A stretch of 64,000 nucleotides of DNA from Gigaspora rosea (lineage: Eukaryota > Glomeromycota > Glomeromycetes > Diversisporales > Gigasporaceae): positions 89,107 to 153,106 of the forward strand of contig QKWP01000133.1 in assembly GCA_003550325.1 (NCBI GenBank), read 5' to 3'. The stretch's first letter is position 1, and every line of letters begins with the position of its first letter. A program made the position numbers and the translations under genes. The notes beneath the pieces were generated by a model, which saw nothing but the letters and a program-made list of their open reading frames with translations, ran no database searches and was not told the DNA's origin. Of this stretch, positions 35,130 to 45,193 are shown one piece after another.

Positions 35130-36215
35130 TTAATCATCATCGGGATCAGAAACAGAGTCAGAATTATTTGGATTATCAATAATGGACCATCCAATTACAG
35201 GAGAAACAACAGATTCAGCATCAGAACCTTCAAGAATTTCTTGATTAGCACCAATAAATCCAGCTAGGAATTTTAATTTTAATCTGTCCAAAAGAAAGGG
35301 AACACCCACAACACCATCTGGAATTCCTTGAATTCTTATTACACTACCAGTTTTTAAAGGTGTTCCTGATCGATCATAAGGAAAGAAATTCATTAACCAC
35401 CCAGTGATAAAAGTACCGCCACCAGAACCAAATCTTTGATCAATCTTTACAATTCTACTCCAAAAATCTTCATCAATTTTACCACGATAAGTAGCAACTA
35501 AATTCCAAATAACAGGTTCAAGACGATCTAACCAAAAATCTAATTCTAAATTTAAATTTCTTAAATTAATAACCTTTTCTTTAAGCATCATCCAATCTTT
35601 AAGAGTTCCTTCGAGCGTAACTTTTGGAATTCCACACTTAGCAGTAACTAAATATTCAAAATAAGCCTTAGCATTATCTAATAATACAATACGACTTGCT
35701 GTTAAAGAAGTTGAGGTAGTTGTCGAAAAATTACATTCTAATAAACCTTTTAAATCAATTTTTTCCACATAACTATCAGTTTTTGTGACAAGTCTATTTA
35801 CAACTTCAGGCCAATAACCTTTATAATTATTTGATAGAATATCACTAGCATAAACAAGAATTTGTTGTTTTCTTTCATGTCGAACGAATCTATCACGAAA
35901 TTTTTCAGGATTAAAATTAATATGCTGACTAACACCTTGAGCAATTGTAAGCCAAACATCGTCAGGGCTCAATTGTAAATGTTTATGATTATTATAAGCA
36001 TGAAGGATAGCGGCGGCAAATCCATTTGAGCAGTAAGGTTTTTCAATAACAGTTTTCTTATAATCATCGTATTGTGCAGAAATAGCATAAACTTTTTGCT
36101 TTTTATAACGACTAGCAATTTGATCCTCAACCGAAATATGAGGTTCTAATTTATTGTCAGGCTCAATTTTTTCGGTTAGGATTTGAGTGCTTCGAGTATT
36201 ATTTATTGAATTCAT
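35130..36215 (-). CDS. DUF4419 domain-containing protein
   Basis: An uninterrupted 361-codon frame starts at ATG (36215) and ends TAA at 35130. The DUF4419 core is recognisable. Residues 60-125 contain YCSNGFAAAILHAYNNHKHL, LSPDDVWLTIAQGVSQHINF and the PEKFRDRFVRHERKQ segment. Residues 163-225 contain CNFSTTTSTSLTASRIVLLD and GIPKVTLEGTLKDWMMLKEK. Residues 257-290 contain FWSRIVKIDQRFGSGGGTFI and TGWLMNFFPYD. The C-terminus is acidic and Asp-rich. DUF4419 proteins are common in fungi and some bacteria and have no established biochemical role. No signal peptide or membrane segment is visible. The absence of introns and stops in a window full of decayed genes suggests it is under selection or recently arrived. 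A MITE ends 43 bases beyond its stop codon. Confidence 0.9.
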   Translation of the reverse strand: MNSINNTRSTQILTEKIEPDNKLEPHISVEDQIASRYKKQKVYAISAQYDDYKKTVIEKPYCSNGFAAAILHAYNNHKHLQLSPDDVWLTIAQGVSQHINFNPEKFRDRFVRHERKQQILVYASDILSNNYKGYWPEVVNRLVTKTDSYVEKIDLKGLLECNFSTTTSTSLTASRIVLLDNAKAYFEYLVTAKCGIPKVTLEGTLKDWMMLKEKVINLRNLNLELDFWLDRLEPVIWNLVATYRGKIDEDFWSRIVKIDQRFGSGGGTFITGWLMNFFPYDRSGTPLKTGSVIRIQGIPDGVVGVPFLLDRLKLKFLAGFIGANQEILEGSDAESVVSPVIGWSIIDNPNNSDSVSDPDDD

Positions 36216-36866
36216 CTTTGTAAATATGAATTATCAATTTGAATCAAAGTTAATGGACTAATTTTTTAACGTCGGTAGTTTGGACTTCAAGATCCGTGAT
36301 TGTTCTTATATAGTACTGCAGTATGTAAGCTTGTTACACCAATCTTGTGCGATTGCTATTTTACGCAAAATCAATAGAGAGCGCTGTATTATGTGAATAT
36401 AGAAACAATAAACGTATACAGTAAAATTTTGGTACGCATACTACACTATTTTTATGAATGAGGATCATATACTAACTTCAAATTTATGGTGATAATATAA
36501 AGTAACAATAAATTCTAATAAATTACATGAAAACATTCAATTTTAAACTTCGGTTATATATAGTGTTTTATAAATTATTTTTTTCTTTCTTTTTATGCTA
36601 TTTTATTAATTCCTTTGCTATATTAAGAAAGATGAACTTCAATTCTTGTTCATTTCAAACCGTTTCTATTTGAAAAGAATTTTGTTAAAGAATCTCATCT
36701 TTATGAACTTTTTAAGATGTTTAATGTTAACGAGAAATTGAATTATTGTAATAGAAACGCTTAAACTAAATCCTAATGTTAGATATTTTCTTCAATTTAA
36801 AGTGGAGTTAATTAATCTAAAATATCTTGTAATTTGTATGTTACTAAGAAGTGCTTCGTTATTTGT

Positions 36867-36976
36867 TGTCACGGCTGATGCTGGTTTTGGGGATGGCTAA
36901 AGCCAGGTGCGTTTATATGTTTTTGATTATTTAATTAAAATTAGGGTAAGGGTTAGTAAGGGGTTAGGGTTAGGTT
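36867..36976. repeat. Half MITE with telomere-like run
   Basis: TGTCACGGCTGATGCTGG starts at 36867 and is followed at 36941-36975 by TTAGGGTAAGGGTTAG and GGGTTAGGGTTAGG. The opposite TIR is not seen. 36216-36866 holds nothing else recognisable. Confidence 0.55.
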
Positions 36977-37337
36977 TGTCTTTTAAGTAAAATTGTCTTC
37001 CCTACGTTTTGTTAATGTTTCTAGACAGGTTTAGACACTCGTTTCTTGTATTTTCGACGTTTTTCACTTTTTTTCTTTGTTTTTGTCTCGTCGGGCTGAT
37101 CCAAATTTTAGGATTTGTTGACTCGTTATCACGTGAATGCACCAGATCTCGTAATACTTCATCTTACCATCAGCAAGTTGTGGTGGGCTACGCCTCAAGT
37201 TTTTTTTTTTACCCATTATTCGTTTACTCAGGAGATTTTCCCACCGGATATATCGTATGATCCTATGATTTCTTCTGAAATCACGCCATGGTTAGCATAG
37301 CCCCAGATAGCGTGAGGTAATACCGCAGTAACTTCCG

Positions 37338-37905
37338 GCACTTTTTGTTGACAGAATCTTTCCTCGACATACCATGTTTTTGACATCCCCTTTCCTAGAA
37401 ATCTCATATTTTCGACAAAACATTTATCTGACATAACATATTTCTAATTTTACTTTTCTCCGATACTAAGTTTTATTGAATGCACTTTTTCTGACAAGAA
37501 CGATAAACCCAGTGATCATCATATCACTTGAAATCATGCAACTATGTCATTTGTTTACTAGCACTATCAACTCAGCCTAAATTATACTATCACCTAACCC
37601 TAATCTAACCCTAACCCTAACTCTAATTTAGGCTGAGTGCTTAATCATGTGATGTGATAAACACGAATATATCACTCTACCTATTTAAATGAAATTCTAA
37701 TCAGGGAAAAATCTTGTCAGAAAAAGATGTCAAAAACATGTCATATCAGAAAAATATTGTTTCTGAAATACATTATGTTAGTAAATGTCTTTTCGAAAAT
37801 ATGTTCTGTCAAAGAAAGAGGAGGTCGAAAACATGGTATGTCGAGGAAAGATTCTGTCAACAAAAAATGCTGTAGGTGAAACATTCTGTCAGGGATATGG
37901 GGTCA
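37338..37905. repeat. Foldback element inside the left LTR, with a nested MITE
   Basis: Both arms contain TTGTTGACAGAATCTTTCC, TCGACATACCATGTTTT and TTTTCGACAAAACATTT-type words, in opposite orientation. The centre holds a second inverted repeat (CTCAGCCTAAATTA / TAATTTAGGCTGAG) around telomere-like CTAACCCTAATCTAACCC and CTAACCCTAACTC at 37593-37622. The right LTR lacks it. Confidence 0.75.
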
Positions 37906-38189
37906 GTAAAATAAGCTAGCGGGTAACTAACTTTCGGGGAATCAAGCAACAACCTCAAGGGAAGATTGAAGGTGGATTATAGTATGAATGTGAAGATGTT
38001 TTTAATAACATTTATGCCTTGAGGCTTAGAAAAGCCACCCCTGCCTTCTGCCCCAAAACAATGAGGTCATGGAAAGGAAATCATATAATAAAAATGAATT
38101 CAATAGAAATAGTATAGTTAGTGTAAAATCAATGTATTTATTAAGGAGTGAAAAAGTATATAAGACCCCTCACTTGACTCGATAAAGAG

Positions 38190-38460
38190 TAACTCTCACA
38201 ACTCACAACTCACTTGAAGTCCAAAACTCTTTCAACTCACAACTCACTTGGAGTTCAAAACTTTCTCAATGCACAACTCACTTGGAGTTCAAAACTCTCT
38301 TAACTCACAACTTACTTGGAGTACAAAACTCTCTTAACTCATGACTCACTTGGAGTTCAAAACTCTCTCAACTCACAACTCACTTGGAGTTCAAAACACT
38401 TTCAACTCACAACTCACTTGGAGTTCAAAACTCTCTCAACTCACAACTGACTGAGTTCAA
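38190..38460. repeat. 34-bp minisatellite in the left LTR
   Basis: About eight units of CAACTCACAACTCACTTGG then AGTTCAAAACTCTCT. The same array is at 54610-54910 in the right LTR, so it predates insertion. Confidence 0.85.
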
Positions 38461-40555
38461 ATTTGAATAACTCAAATGTACTTGAGTTTTAATCTTCAAA
38501 ATAAGAGTAGAAGTGTTAAGAAGTTTTTTTGTTGTTAAACCTATTGTTATAATAAAATCGTTTATTACACTTATTCTTGTCCTGTAACACTTTGTTACTT
38601 TTGTTAAAGTCGTGTCATATAGTATTGTTTTATAACCCATATTTTGAACCAGTTTCGTTTATAATCTAGTTAGAGAAAGAAAGACCAAGTTAATCACCTG
38701 TTATATATACATATTAATTGAATAACCCTTTTGATTACCTGATATATCAAACAATCAATCCTTTACATTGTTTAATTAATCACCTATATTAATCACATAT
38801 TGGCCTGCTAACTGTTAATCAAAATTAATGATTGTATTAAACCACCCATACCTTATGCTCTCAAGTAAAAGAGAAGAGTGATATACATAACACAGGTCAA
38901 AATCCAATATATCAGGTACCTATCAGGTACCATATTACTATAATTGAAAAATATATAAAATACTACATATCGGTGAACTTTCATACATATATCGTATAGT
39001 TTGTATATATCGGGTACCCGATGTGTATATGTAATAAAAATAATTTTAAATCTACATAAATTATAATTCTAAATCATTGTTTACAATTCATATATTCTAT
39101 ATATTCAAAAAATTTTATCTTTTACGATATAAAAAATTAATTTTTACTACTTAAAATTTTTTAATTTGAAATATTTCGGGTACCCAATAAATACAGTATT
39201 AACTAGCGATAGATAACGGATTGCATCTATAGTGCATATATGCAATGATGGGAATAAAAGTAAATTTCCAGTTATTTTCATAGTAAGGCCAGAATTTTTA
39301 TTCCCACCATATTGCATATATACGCAGTAAACAATAAATAAATAAATAAAGCAAACACGTTTTTTTTATTAACTTTTTTTAACAATTTTTTTTTCTTTTA
39401 TCGTTTTTTTTATTTTTTATTTTTTTTTATTTTTTTTCAATTAATTTTTTTTATTTTTTTAATGTATTTATTTTTAATTTTTTTTATTTGTTTTTTCAAT
39501 TTTTTTTATTTTTTTTAAAAATTATTCTTAAATTTCTATTAGAATAAATATATACAACACACCCTGTGATATGCTAATTCATTGCACACAATATGTAAAC
39601 ATAGTTTGTAGATCTGTGTAATAAATGTTTTATATAACAAAAATTTAAATTAATATAAGCTTAGGGTAAGGGTAAGGGTTAGCATTAGAAGTTAGAGTAG
39701 ATGATAGTATATACCAAAATGTTGCAAGAAATTTTTTTGTTAAAGCGTGAAAGGTGGTTAAGTAGATGAAATTTTTTGATATTACAAATTTTAGAAAAAT
39801 ATCAATACTTTGTTATACAAAGAAAATTTGCACGTTACACATGATCTTCAAATTTAATTGGTAGATCGTTGGGGTGCATTATACAAGCACATCACAGCAT
39901 GAACAGATACAGGATGTAGGAGAGATTTTCTGGGTCACGTGAAAATCCGGCCTCCGATCACCCCTGATTAAGATCGAGGCAAGTCCCCTTCCCAGTTACA
40001 CAAATCATATATATACAACCCTTTTTTTTTGTTTACACATTTTGTAATTTTTTTTGTGCTATCCTTTACTTCAAGACTTGTGCCTCTTTTCGTCGCTAGA
40101 GTCGTCATTTACTGGTACCTTTTTTCATCACTGCCGTCGTTGTCGCCTCTTTTCGTCATTCATGTTGCCTCTTTTCGTCGCTCGTGCTGCCTCTTTTCAT
40201 CGCTCGTCCACCTCTTTTCATCGCTCGTGCCACCTCTTTTTATCGTTCGTGCGCCTCTTTTGTATACTTCTTTGGCCCTAGTGTTAATTCAGAAATCAGA
40301 GCTTAAAAAAAAAGAAAGGTTAGTTCAAGTTAAAGAAAAAAAAAAGAAAGAATAAATGAAAACACTTGTCTTTGAACTCGGCTTCCGTTAATCCGTACTG
40401 ATTTATTTCTATATTTGTTAGGCTAGATCGCAGGATTAGTGTAAGAGGTACTTGCGTGATTTAGGGTTAGGGTTAAAATTAGTGTAGTATTAGATAGTAT
40501 AGAATGTTTATGTAAATAATAATAAAATAATTTAAAATAAAACAATGGGAATATT

Positions 40556-40902
40556 ATTATAGTACTATAGCACTATAGTGCTACCCTATATGTAATAAAC
40601 AAAATTGGTATAACAAGTAAATCAAAACAACCTTTAACAAAACAAAATAAATTTCTTTAATATTATGGTAAGGGTAAAGATAATAAGTTAGGGTTAAATA
40701 GTGTTTATAGTAAAATTTTGCAAGGAATTTTTTTTATTAGAGCCCAAAAGATAGTTTTTTAGACCAAATTTAAAGATATTATTAATTTTTTAAAAATTTC
40801 TTTATTTTTGTTACACAAACCTGATCTACAAGTTACACCTGAACTTAAATTTTAATTGGTTAAAATGCTCTAGCACTACAGTGCTATAGCACTATAAATT
40901 AT
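40556..40902. repeat. MITE with AGCACTATAGTGCTA ends
   Basis: ACTATAGCACTATAGTGCTA at the left and its near inverse at 40870-40899 bound an interior with TAAGGGTAAAGATAATAAG. A diverged relative of the interior lies at 39655-39865 (TAAGGGTAAGGGTTAGC, TTTTGCAAGAAATTTTTTTG type words). Confidence 0.65.
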
Positions 40903-41261
40903 AACCCTAAAACAATAAATAAAAATAGAGTTTACCGTATAAAAATTCAAGAAAAACTGCTGAAAAGAGCTTCCGAAGTGTTTTTTTATTCGATTGTAAA
41001 TAGGGCTTTTTTAACTGCTTCGCTATTTATAAAAAGCCGTTAGGTCATTTCTTGTTAAAATTCTAGTAATATGTCTTCGAGAAATTATAGCACGTTAGTA
41101 CAGTATTACTTTATGTTAATTAATGCAGCCAACATACTGTTCTATGTTATACGTATGTACGTACAAAAAAAATAATTTAAGATAAATAATTAAATAAAAA
41201 TAGATTAAATTAAATAAATAATTTAAAAAAAATTAAAGTTGAAACGAATTTAAAAAAACTA

Positions 41262-41574
41262 CTGTAGATTCCTGAAAATAAGCTACTCCGAAAATAAGCT
41301 ACCCCTGATTTTTTTTCAAAAATTAAAAAAAACGTGTTGACAGTTGCTATATATAAACTTTTTTTTACTAGATAAACTTTAAAAGTTCGATTAAGTAAAG
41401 TTGTTCAGCGCATCAAAATACACCTACAGTAAAAATTTGGTGTCAGTTGGACAACTTTTTATTAGTACGTCTTTCAATTTTTTCAAAACCGTCTATACAC
41501 TAAAAATAAGCTACCCCTGATTTTTTGCGGTCAAAATTGTGCAAAAATAGGTAGCTTATTTTCGGGAATATATG
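41262..41574. mobile_element. MITE of the CGAAAATAAGCTACC family
   Basis: TA stands at 41260-41261 and 41575-41576. The ends CTGTAGATTCCTGAAAATAA and, inverted, CCATATATTCCCGAAAATAA continue into GCTACCCCTGATTTTTT-type arms. Inside are TTAAGTAAAGTTGTTCAG and ATCAAAATACACC. It is the reverse-orientation relative of 30455-30769. Confidence 0.8.
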
Positions 41575-42659
41575 GTAAATAATAAAATAATAAATAATAA
41601 AATAGTTTAAGAATTATAAGGTTTCGGTCTTTCCTTCGCGGCTACTTAAAATTAAAAAAAAATAAAAAAATTAAATAGAAAAAAAAATTAAAACGAATAA
41701 AAAAAAAAATAAAAAAAAAATTAAAAAGAAAAAAAATTAAAACGAATTAAAATAAATTTTTTTATAACTTATATATTTTTAATTCATCTTATTTTTTTTT
41801 AAATTATTTTATTTTTTTTTTATAATTCGTTTATTTGTTTATTTTATTTTATTTAATTATTTATTTTAAATTATTTTTTTTTTATTATTAATATATACGT
41901 ACAGCGAAGTAGTTAAAAAAAAAGCCCTCTTTAAAATCAAATAAAAAAACACTTCAGATGCTCTTTTCAATAACTTTTATGTGGTAAGCTTTATTTTTTA
42001 TTTATTTTAAATTATTTATTTATTTTAAATTATTTTCCTTATATTTTATAATTATTTTCCTTATATTTCCATAAACCTTTCTATACTATCTAATACTACA
42101 CTAATCCTACCCTAACCCTAACACGCAAGTACCTCTTACACTAATCCTGCATTTAACCTAACAAATATGGAAATAAATCAGTACGGATTAATGGAAGCCG
42201 AGTTCAAAAACAAGTATTTTTTTTTATTCTTTCTTTTTTTTTTTCTCAACTTAAACTAACCTTTCTTTTTTTTTGTAGATTCTAATTTCAGAATTAACAT
42301 AGGGCCAAAGAAGTATACGAAAAGAGGCAGCACGAGCGACAAAAAGAGGTGGTATGAGCAACGAAAAGAGGCAGCACGAGCGACAAAAAGAATCGACAAC
42401 GATACCAGCGACGAAAAGAGGCACCAGTAAACGACGACTTTAGCGATGAAAAGAGTCACAAGTCTTGAAGTAAAAAGGACAGCACAAAAAAATACAAGAT
42501 GTGTAAATAAAAAAAAGGAAAAAAAGGGGTTGTATACCTGTGTAACTGGGGAGGGTATTTGCCCCGATCTTAATCGGGGGTGATCGGAGGCCAGGTTTTC
42601 ACGTGACCCAGAAAATCTCACCTACATCCTGTATCTGTCCACAGCATGCGATGCCTAAT

Positions 42660-43070
42660 GAAGTTCTTTCTATTATTGTTTTTTCTTTATTTTTATTTTA
42701 ATTTTTTTTTTATTTTTTATTTTAAAAAATTTTTTTTATTTAATTTGATTTATTTGTTTTTTTTTTTATTTTAAATTTTTTTTAATTGTTTCGCTTTTTT
42801 TATTTTTTTATTTTTTTTAATAATTTTAATTTTATTTATTTAACTTTTTTAATTTTTTTTTTTATTTAAATTTTTTTTTATTTTTTTAAACATCTCTTTA
42901 ATTTTTTTTATTTTAATTTTTTCTTTATTTTTTTTTTATTTTACATTTAAATTCTTTTTTATTTAAAAATTTTTTTTAAATCTTCTATTATCGTTTTTTT
43001 TTATTTTTATTTTAATTTTTTTTTATTTTTTATTTTAAAAATTTTTTTATTTAATTCATGATCCGTATAC
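42660..43070. repeat. Poly-T/A low-complexity stretch
   Basis: Almost only T and A in TTTTATTTTTTT patterns; similar tracts lie at 39360-39540, 41640-41880 and 47830-48370, all inside the CACAG element. No coding content. Confidence 0.8.
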
Positions 43071-43349
43071 CAATCAGTGGCTGCATATATTACCATATAT
43101 AGGGATCCATCAAAGCCAGGTGCCAATCATGTGATCCAGCACTCGCCGGCCAACCTAATTTACGGGCTGACCTAATTTACGAGCGTCCAGAAACATCGTG
43201 ATTAAGTGATAGCTGAATAAGAAATCATCATCTCGAAACTCTAAGAAACCTATCAGACCCAAGGTAAAGACACAAAATTTTTTTTATTTTTTTATTAGAG
43301 ATTCTGCTAACAACTGTTTTTTTATATTATTATGATAGTACGATCAATA

Positions 43350-43660
43350 TTTTTGATACACAAAACATTGCAACAAAAAAAAAGAATACTTATAACCAAT
43401 TTTATAGTAATTCTTAAGTCTTTATTGAATCTCCTTTGAGCACAACATCTACTGTTGCAAACTGCCTTTTCCAATCCCACAATAACCAACACGATGCATT
43501 CCATCATCATATCCCATAATTGCAGATTTCATATAATATTTGAAAGCCTCTTAATTCAGTTTGGCACCAATTCCACAATGATAACAATCACCAACATCGA
43601 ATATTTCTCTAACATTACGTATTTTTTTTTATTTATTTTATTTTTTTTTAATTTTGTTTT
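43350..43660 (-). pseudogene. Sel1-repeat gene fragment
   Basis: Translating the minus strand gives VGDCYHCGIGAKLN, a stop, EAFKYYMKSAIMGYDDGMH and RVGYCGIGKGS. This is the Sel1 pattern of GxCYxxGIG followed by AFxYYxKSAxxGxxxGxxxxGYC. Sel1-like repeats, often fused to protein kinases, are strongly expanded in glomeromycete genomes. The fragment has internal stops and no start. Its position between the MULE TIR and the transposase suggests capture by the MULE rather than a resident gene. Confidence 0.7.
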
Positions 43661-43923
43661 AAATTTTTTTTTTATTTTAGAACTGGGCCTAAACAAGATT
43701 TCAATCTTCAAATAAATTCGGCCTTTTCCGTTTCATCACCCTTTTCCACAATATTCCAGTACTTGTTGTGTGTTCTTTCCATCAACACATTAACGGTAAG
43801 TCTTCTATTTTCTGCAGCTTTATCGATTTCATCTTTTTTAGATTTAATATCTACTAACTCACGTCTTCATAAATTTCAAATCCGCCCTCATCAAATAATT
43901 GTTGAAATTGCCTCCAAGCACTA

Positions 43924-45193
43924 CAGTGCCCGCCGTAAGTATCCGACCCCCTATAACACAAAGAGAGGCAAGATAAAACTTTATTTTTTTTTTTATTAAA
44001 AAATACATGATTCGTTTAGACTACTAATACATTGTGTAATCCCCATTGGCTTCAATTAAAGCCTCAACCCGCCTTTCCATACTACGGACTAATTTAGTAG
44101 CAAGTTCACAGGTTAATGCATTCCACTCTTTTACCAAACACGATTTTAATCCTGCAAGAGTTCTAATTTTTTTTCTTGCTATTTTAATTTTTAACAATCT
44201 CCAAACATTTTCAATAGGATTTTGGTCGGGGAAAACAGATGGCCATGGAAGAACCTTGACGTTGTTTTCTTCCTTCCAATCCTTTGACAAAGTTGCACAA
44301 TGCTTCGAGTCGTTGTCTTCTTGCAAAATCCATTTATCCGAATTGGCCCCAAAAAGAAGCTCAGCAGACGGGAGGAGACCTTGTTCATATATCTTAACCA
44401 TATATTTGGCATTCAAGTTGTGCTGAAAGTAAATCAGCTTGCCAAAGCCCGAAGACGAAAAACAACCCCACACGTTGAGCTTCAACGGATGCTTCACGGA
44501 CCGCCATAATTTACGCCGCCCAGACCACTGCCAGGTTCTTGGATGCGGTTGATTCAAACGGAATGTACTTTCATCTGTAAATATTACCTGGTCCCAGTCG
44601 AAATCCTGATGATCTTTTGCCCATTTTAGCCGTTTCTCTTTGTGCTTCTCTGTGAGAAGTGGTTTGGAAAGTTTCGCCATATATTTTGCCCCACCTTCAC
44701 GTAGACGCTTTTGAATAGTGCGTACACTAATGCTAACATTCCGTTTTTCCATTTCCTGTTGTATTTCAACAGCAGTTACATTTTCTTTGTCACTTGCAAG
44801 CTTAAGGATCTTTGCATCTTGCCGCGGAGTGGTGATCCGATTTCGACCAGGTTTTTGTTCATCATTTAAATTTTTTGTTTCCCCCCATTTTTTTACCCAA
44901 TAAAGCGCAGTAGACTTACTACAGCCTACAATCTTTGCTGTAGCACCAAGCCCAAGCTTCGGACCTTTGGAATGATAGTGCAAAAAAATGATTTCATATC
45001 GCTTATGCAGCGGAAGAGGCATTTTAAAGGTTCAGAATTTGGGCGGAGAACATTGCTCTGGTAAATGGATAAATTGCCTGCAAATGGTAAGAATGATCAG
45101 CGTTTGCATCATTGTTTGTCGTGAGAAAATTTTAAGGTTGTATGTACAATGCATGTGAAGTTACACCGGGTCGGATACTTACGGCGGGCACTG
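43924..45193 (-). mobile_element. Complete Tc1/mariner element
   Basis: The terminal inverted repeats match perfectly over CAGTGCCCGCCGTAAGTATC and the next six bases, and are flanked by TA at 43922-43923 and 45194-45195. The 1,270-bp unit encloses one intact transposase frame. The MULE reading frame is interrupted exactly at the TA, giving the pre-insertion site. Confidence 0.93.
44024..45022 (-). CDS. Tc1/mariner transposase, DD34E, intact
   Basis: The 332-codon frame starts MPLPLHKRYEIIFLHYHSKG and ends ANGDYTMY. Residues 1-55 form the first helix-turn-helix (GATAKIVGCSKSTALYWVKK). A GRNR hinge at 60-62 resembles the AT-hook-like GRPR linker. Residues 65-115 form a second helix-turn-helix (ITTPRQDAKILKLA; SVRTIQKRLREGG). 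The catalytic residues are D150 (VIFTDES), D236 (WILQEDNDSKH) and E271 (VFPDQNPIEN), with 34 residues between the last two. That is the DD34E signature of Tc1-type enzymes, which cut and paste at TA. Length and domain order are typical, no stop is present, and both TIRs are intact, so this copy could be active. Confidence 0.95.
   Translation of the reverse strand: MPLPLHKRYEIIFLHYHSKGPKLGLGATAKIVGCSKSTALYWVKKWGETKNLNDEQKPGRNRITTPRQDAKILKLASDKENVTAVEIQQEMEKRNVSISVRTIQKRLREGGAKYMAKLSKPLLTEKHKEKRLKWAKDHQDFDWDQVIFTDESTFRLNQPHPRTWQWSGRRKLWRSVKHPLKLNVWGCFSSSGFGKLIYFQHNLNAKYMVKIYEQGLLPSAELLFGANSDKWILQEDNDSKHCATLSKDWKEENNVKVLPWPSVFPDQNPIENVWRLLKIKIARKKIRTLAGLKSCLVKEWNALTCELATKLVRSMERRVEALIEANGDYTMY

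Larger units (their letters stand above)
37181..38890 (+). repeat. Left LTR, 5' part
   Basis: It matches 53976-55650 of the right LTR block by block (ATATATCGTATGATC, GGTAATACCGCAGTAACTT, AAGGGAAGATTGAAGGT, GTATATAAGACCCCTC). Differences are a foldback insertion at 37338-37905 and the absence of the MITE pair present in the right LTR. The TATATAAGACCCC block with a downstream start region is a plausible promoter. Confidence 0.8.
39891..42650. mobile_element. 2.76-kb foldback element with long arms
   Basis: The left arm (39891 to about 41060) and the inverted right arm (41880-42650) share ACAGATACAGGATGTAG, TTTTCTGGGTCACGTGAAAA, CTCGGCTTCCRTTAATCCG, TTAATCCGTACTGATTTATT and AGAGGTACTTGCGTG. 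Each arm carries a 24-bp minisatellite of GCCTCTTTTCGTCGCTCG units (40078-40265; 42310-42460). Hydrophobic open frames in the arms come from these repeats. The loop holds two MITEs (40556-40902, 41262-41574) and poly-A/T sequence at 41640-41880. Confidence 0.8.

Noticed and set aside
40029..40355. Hydrophobic frames here and at 42256-42621, tempting as membrane proteins
   Set aside because: They are translations of the mirrored CTCTTTTCGTCGCTCG minisatellite in the two arms of a foldback element.
44046..44903. Plus-strand frames opposite the Tc1 transposase
   Set aside because: Antisense shadows of the intact minus-strand transposase.
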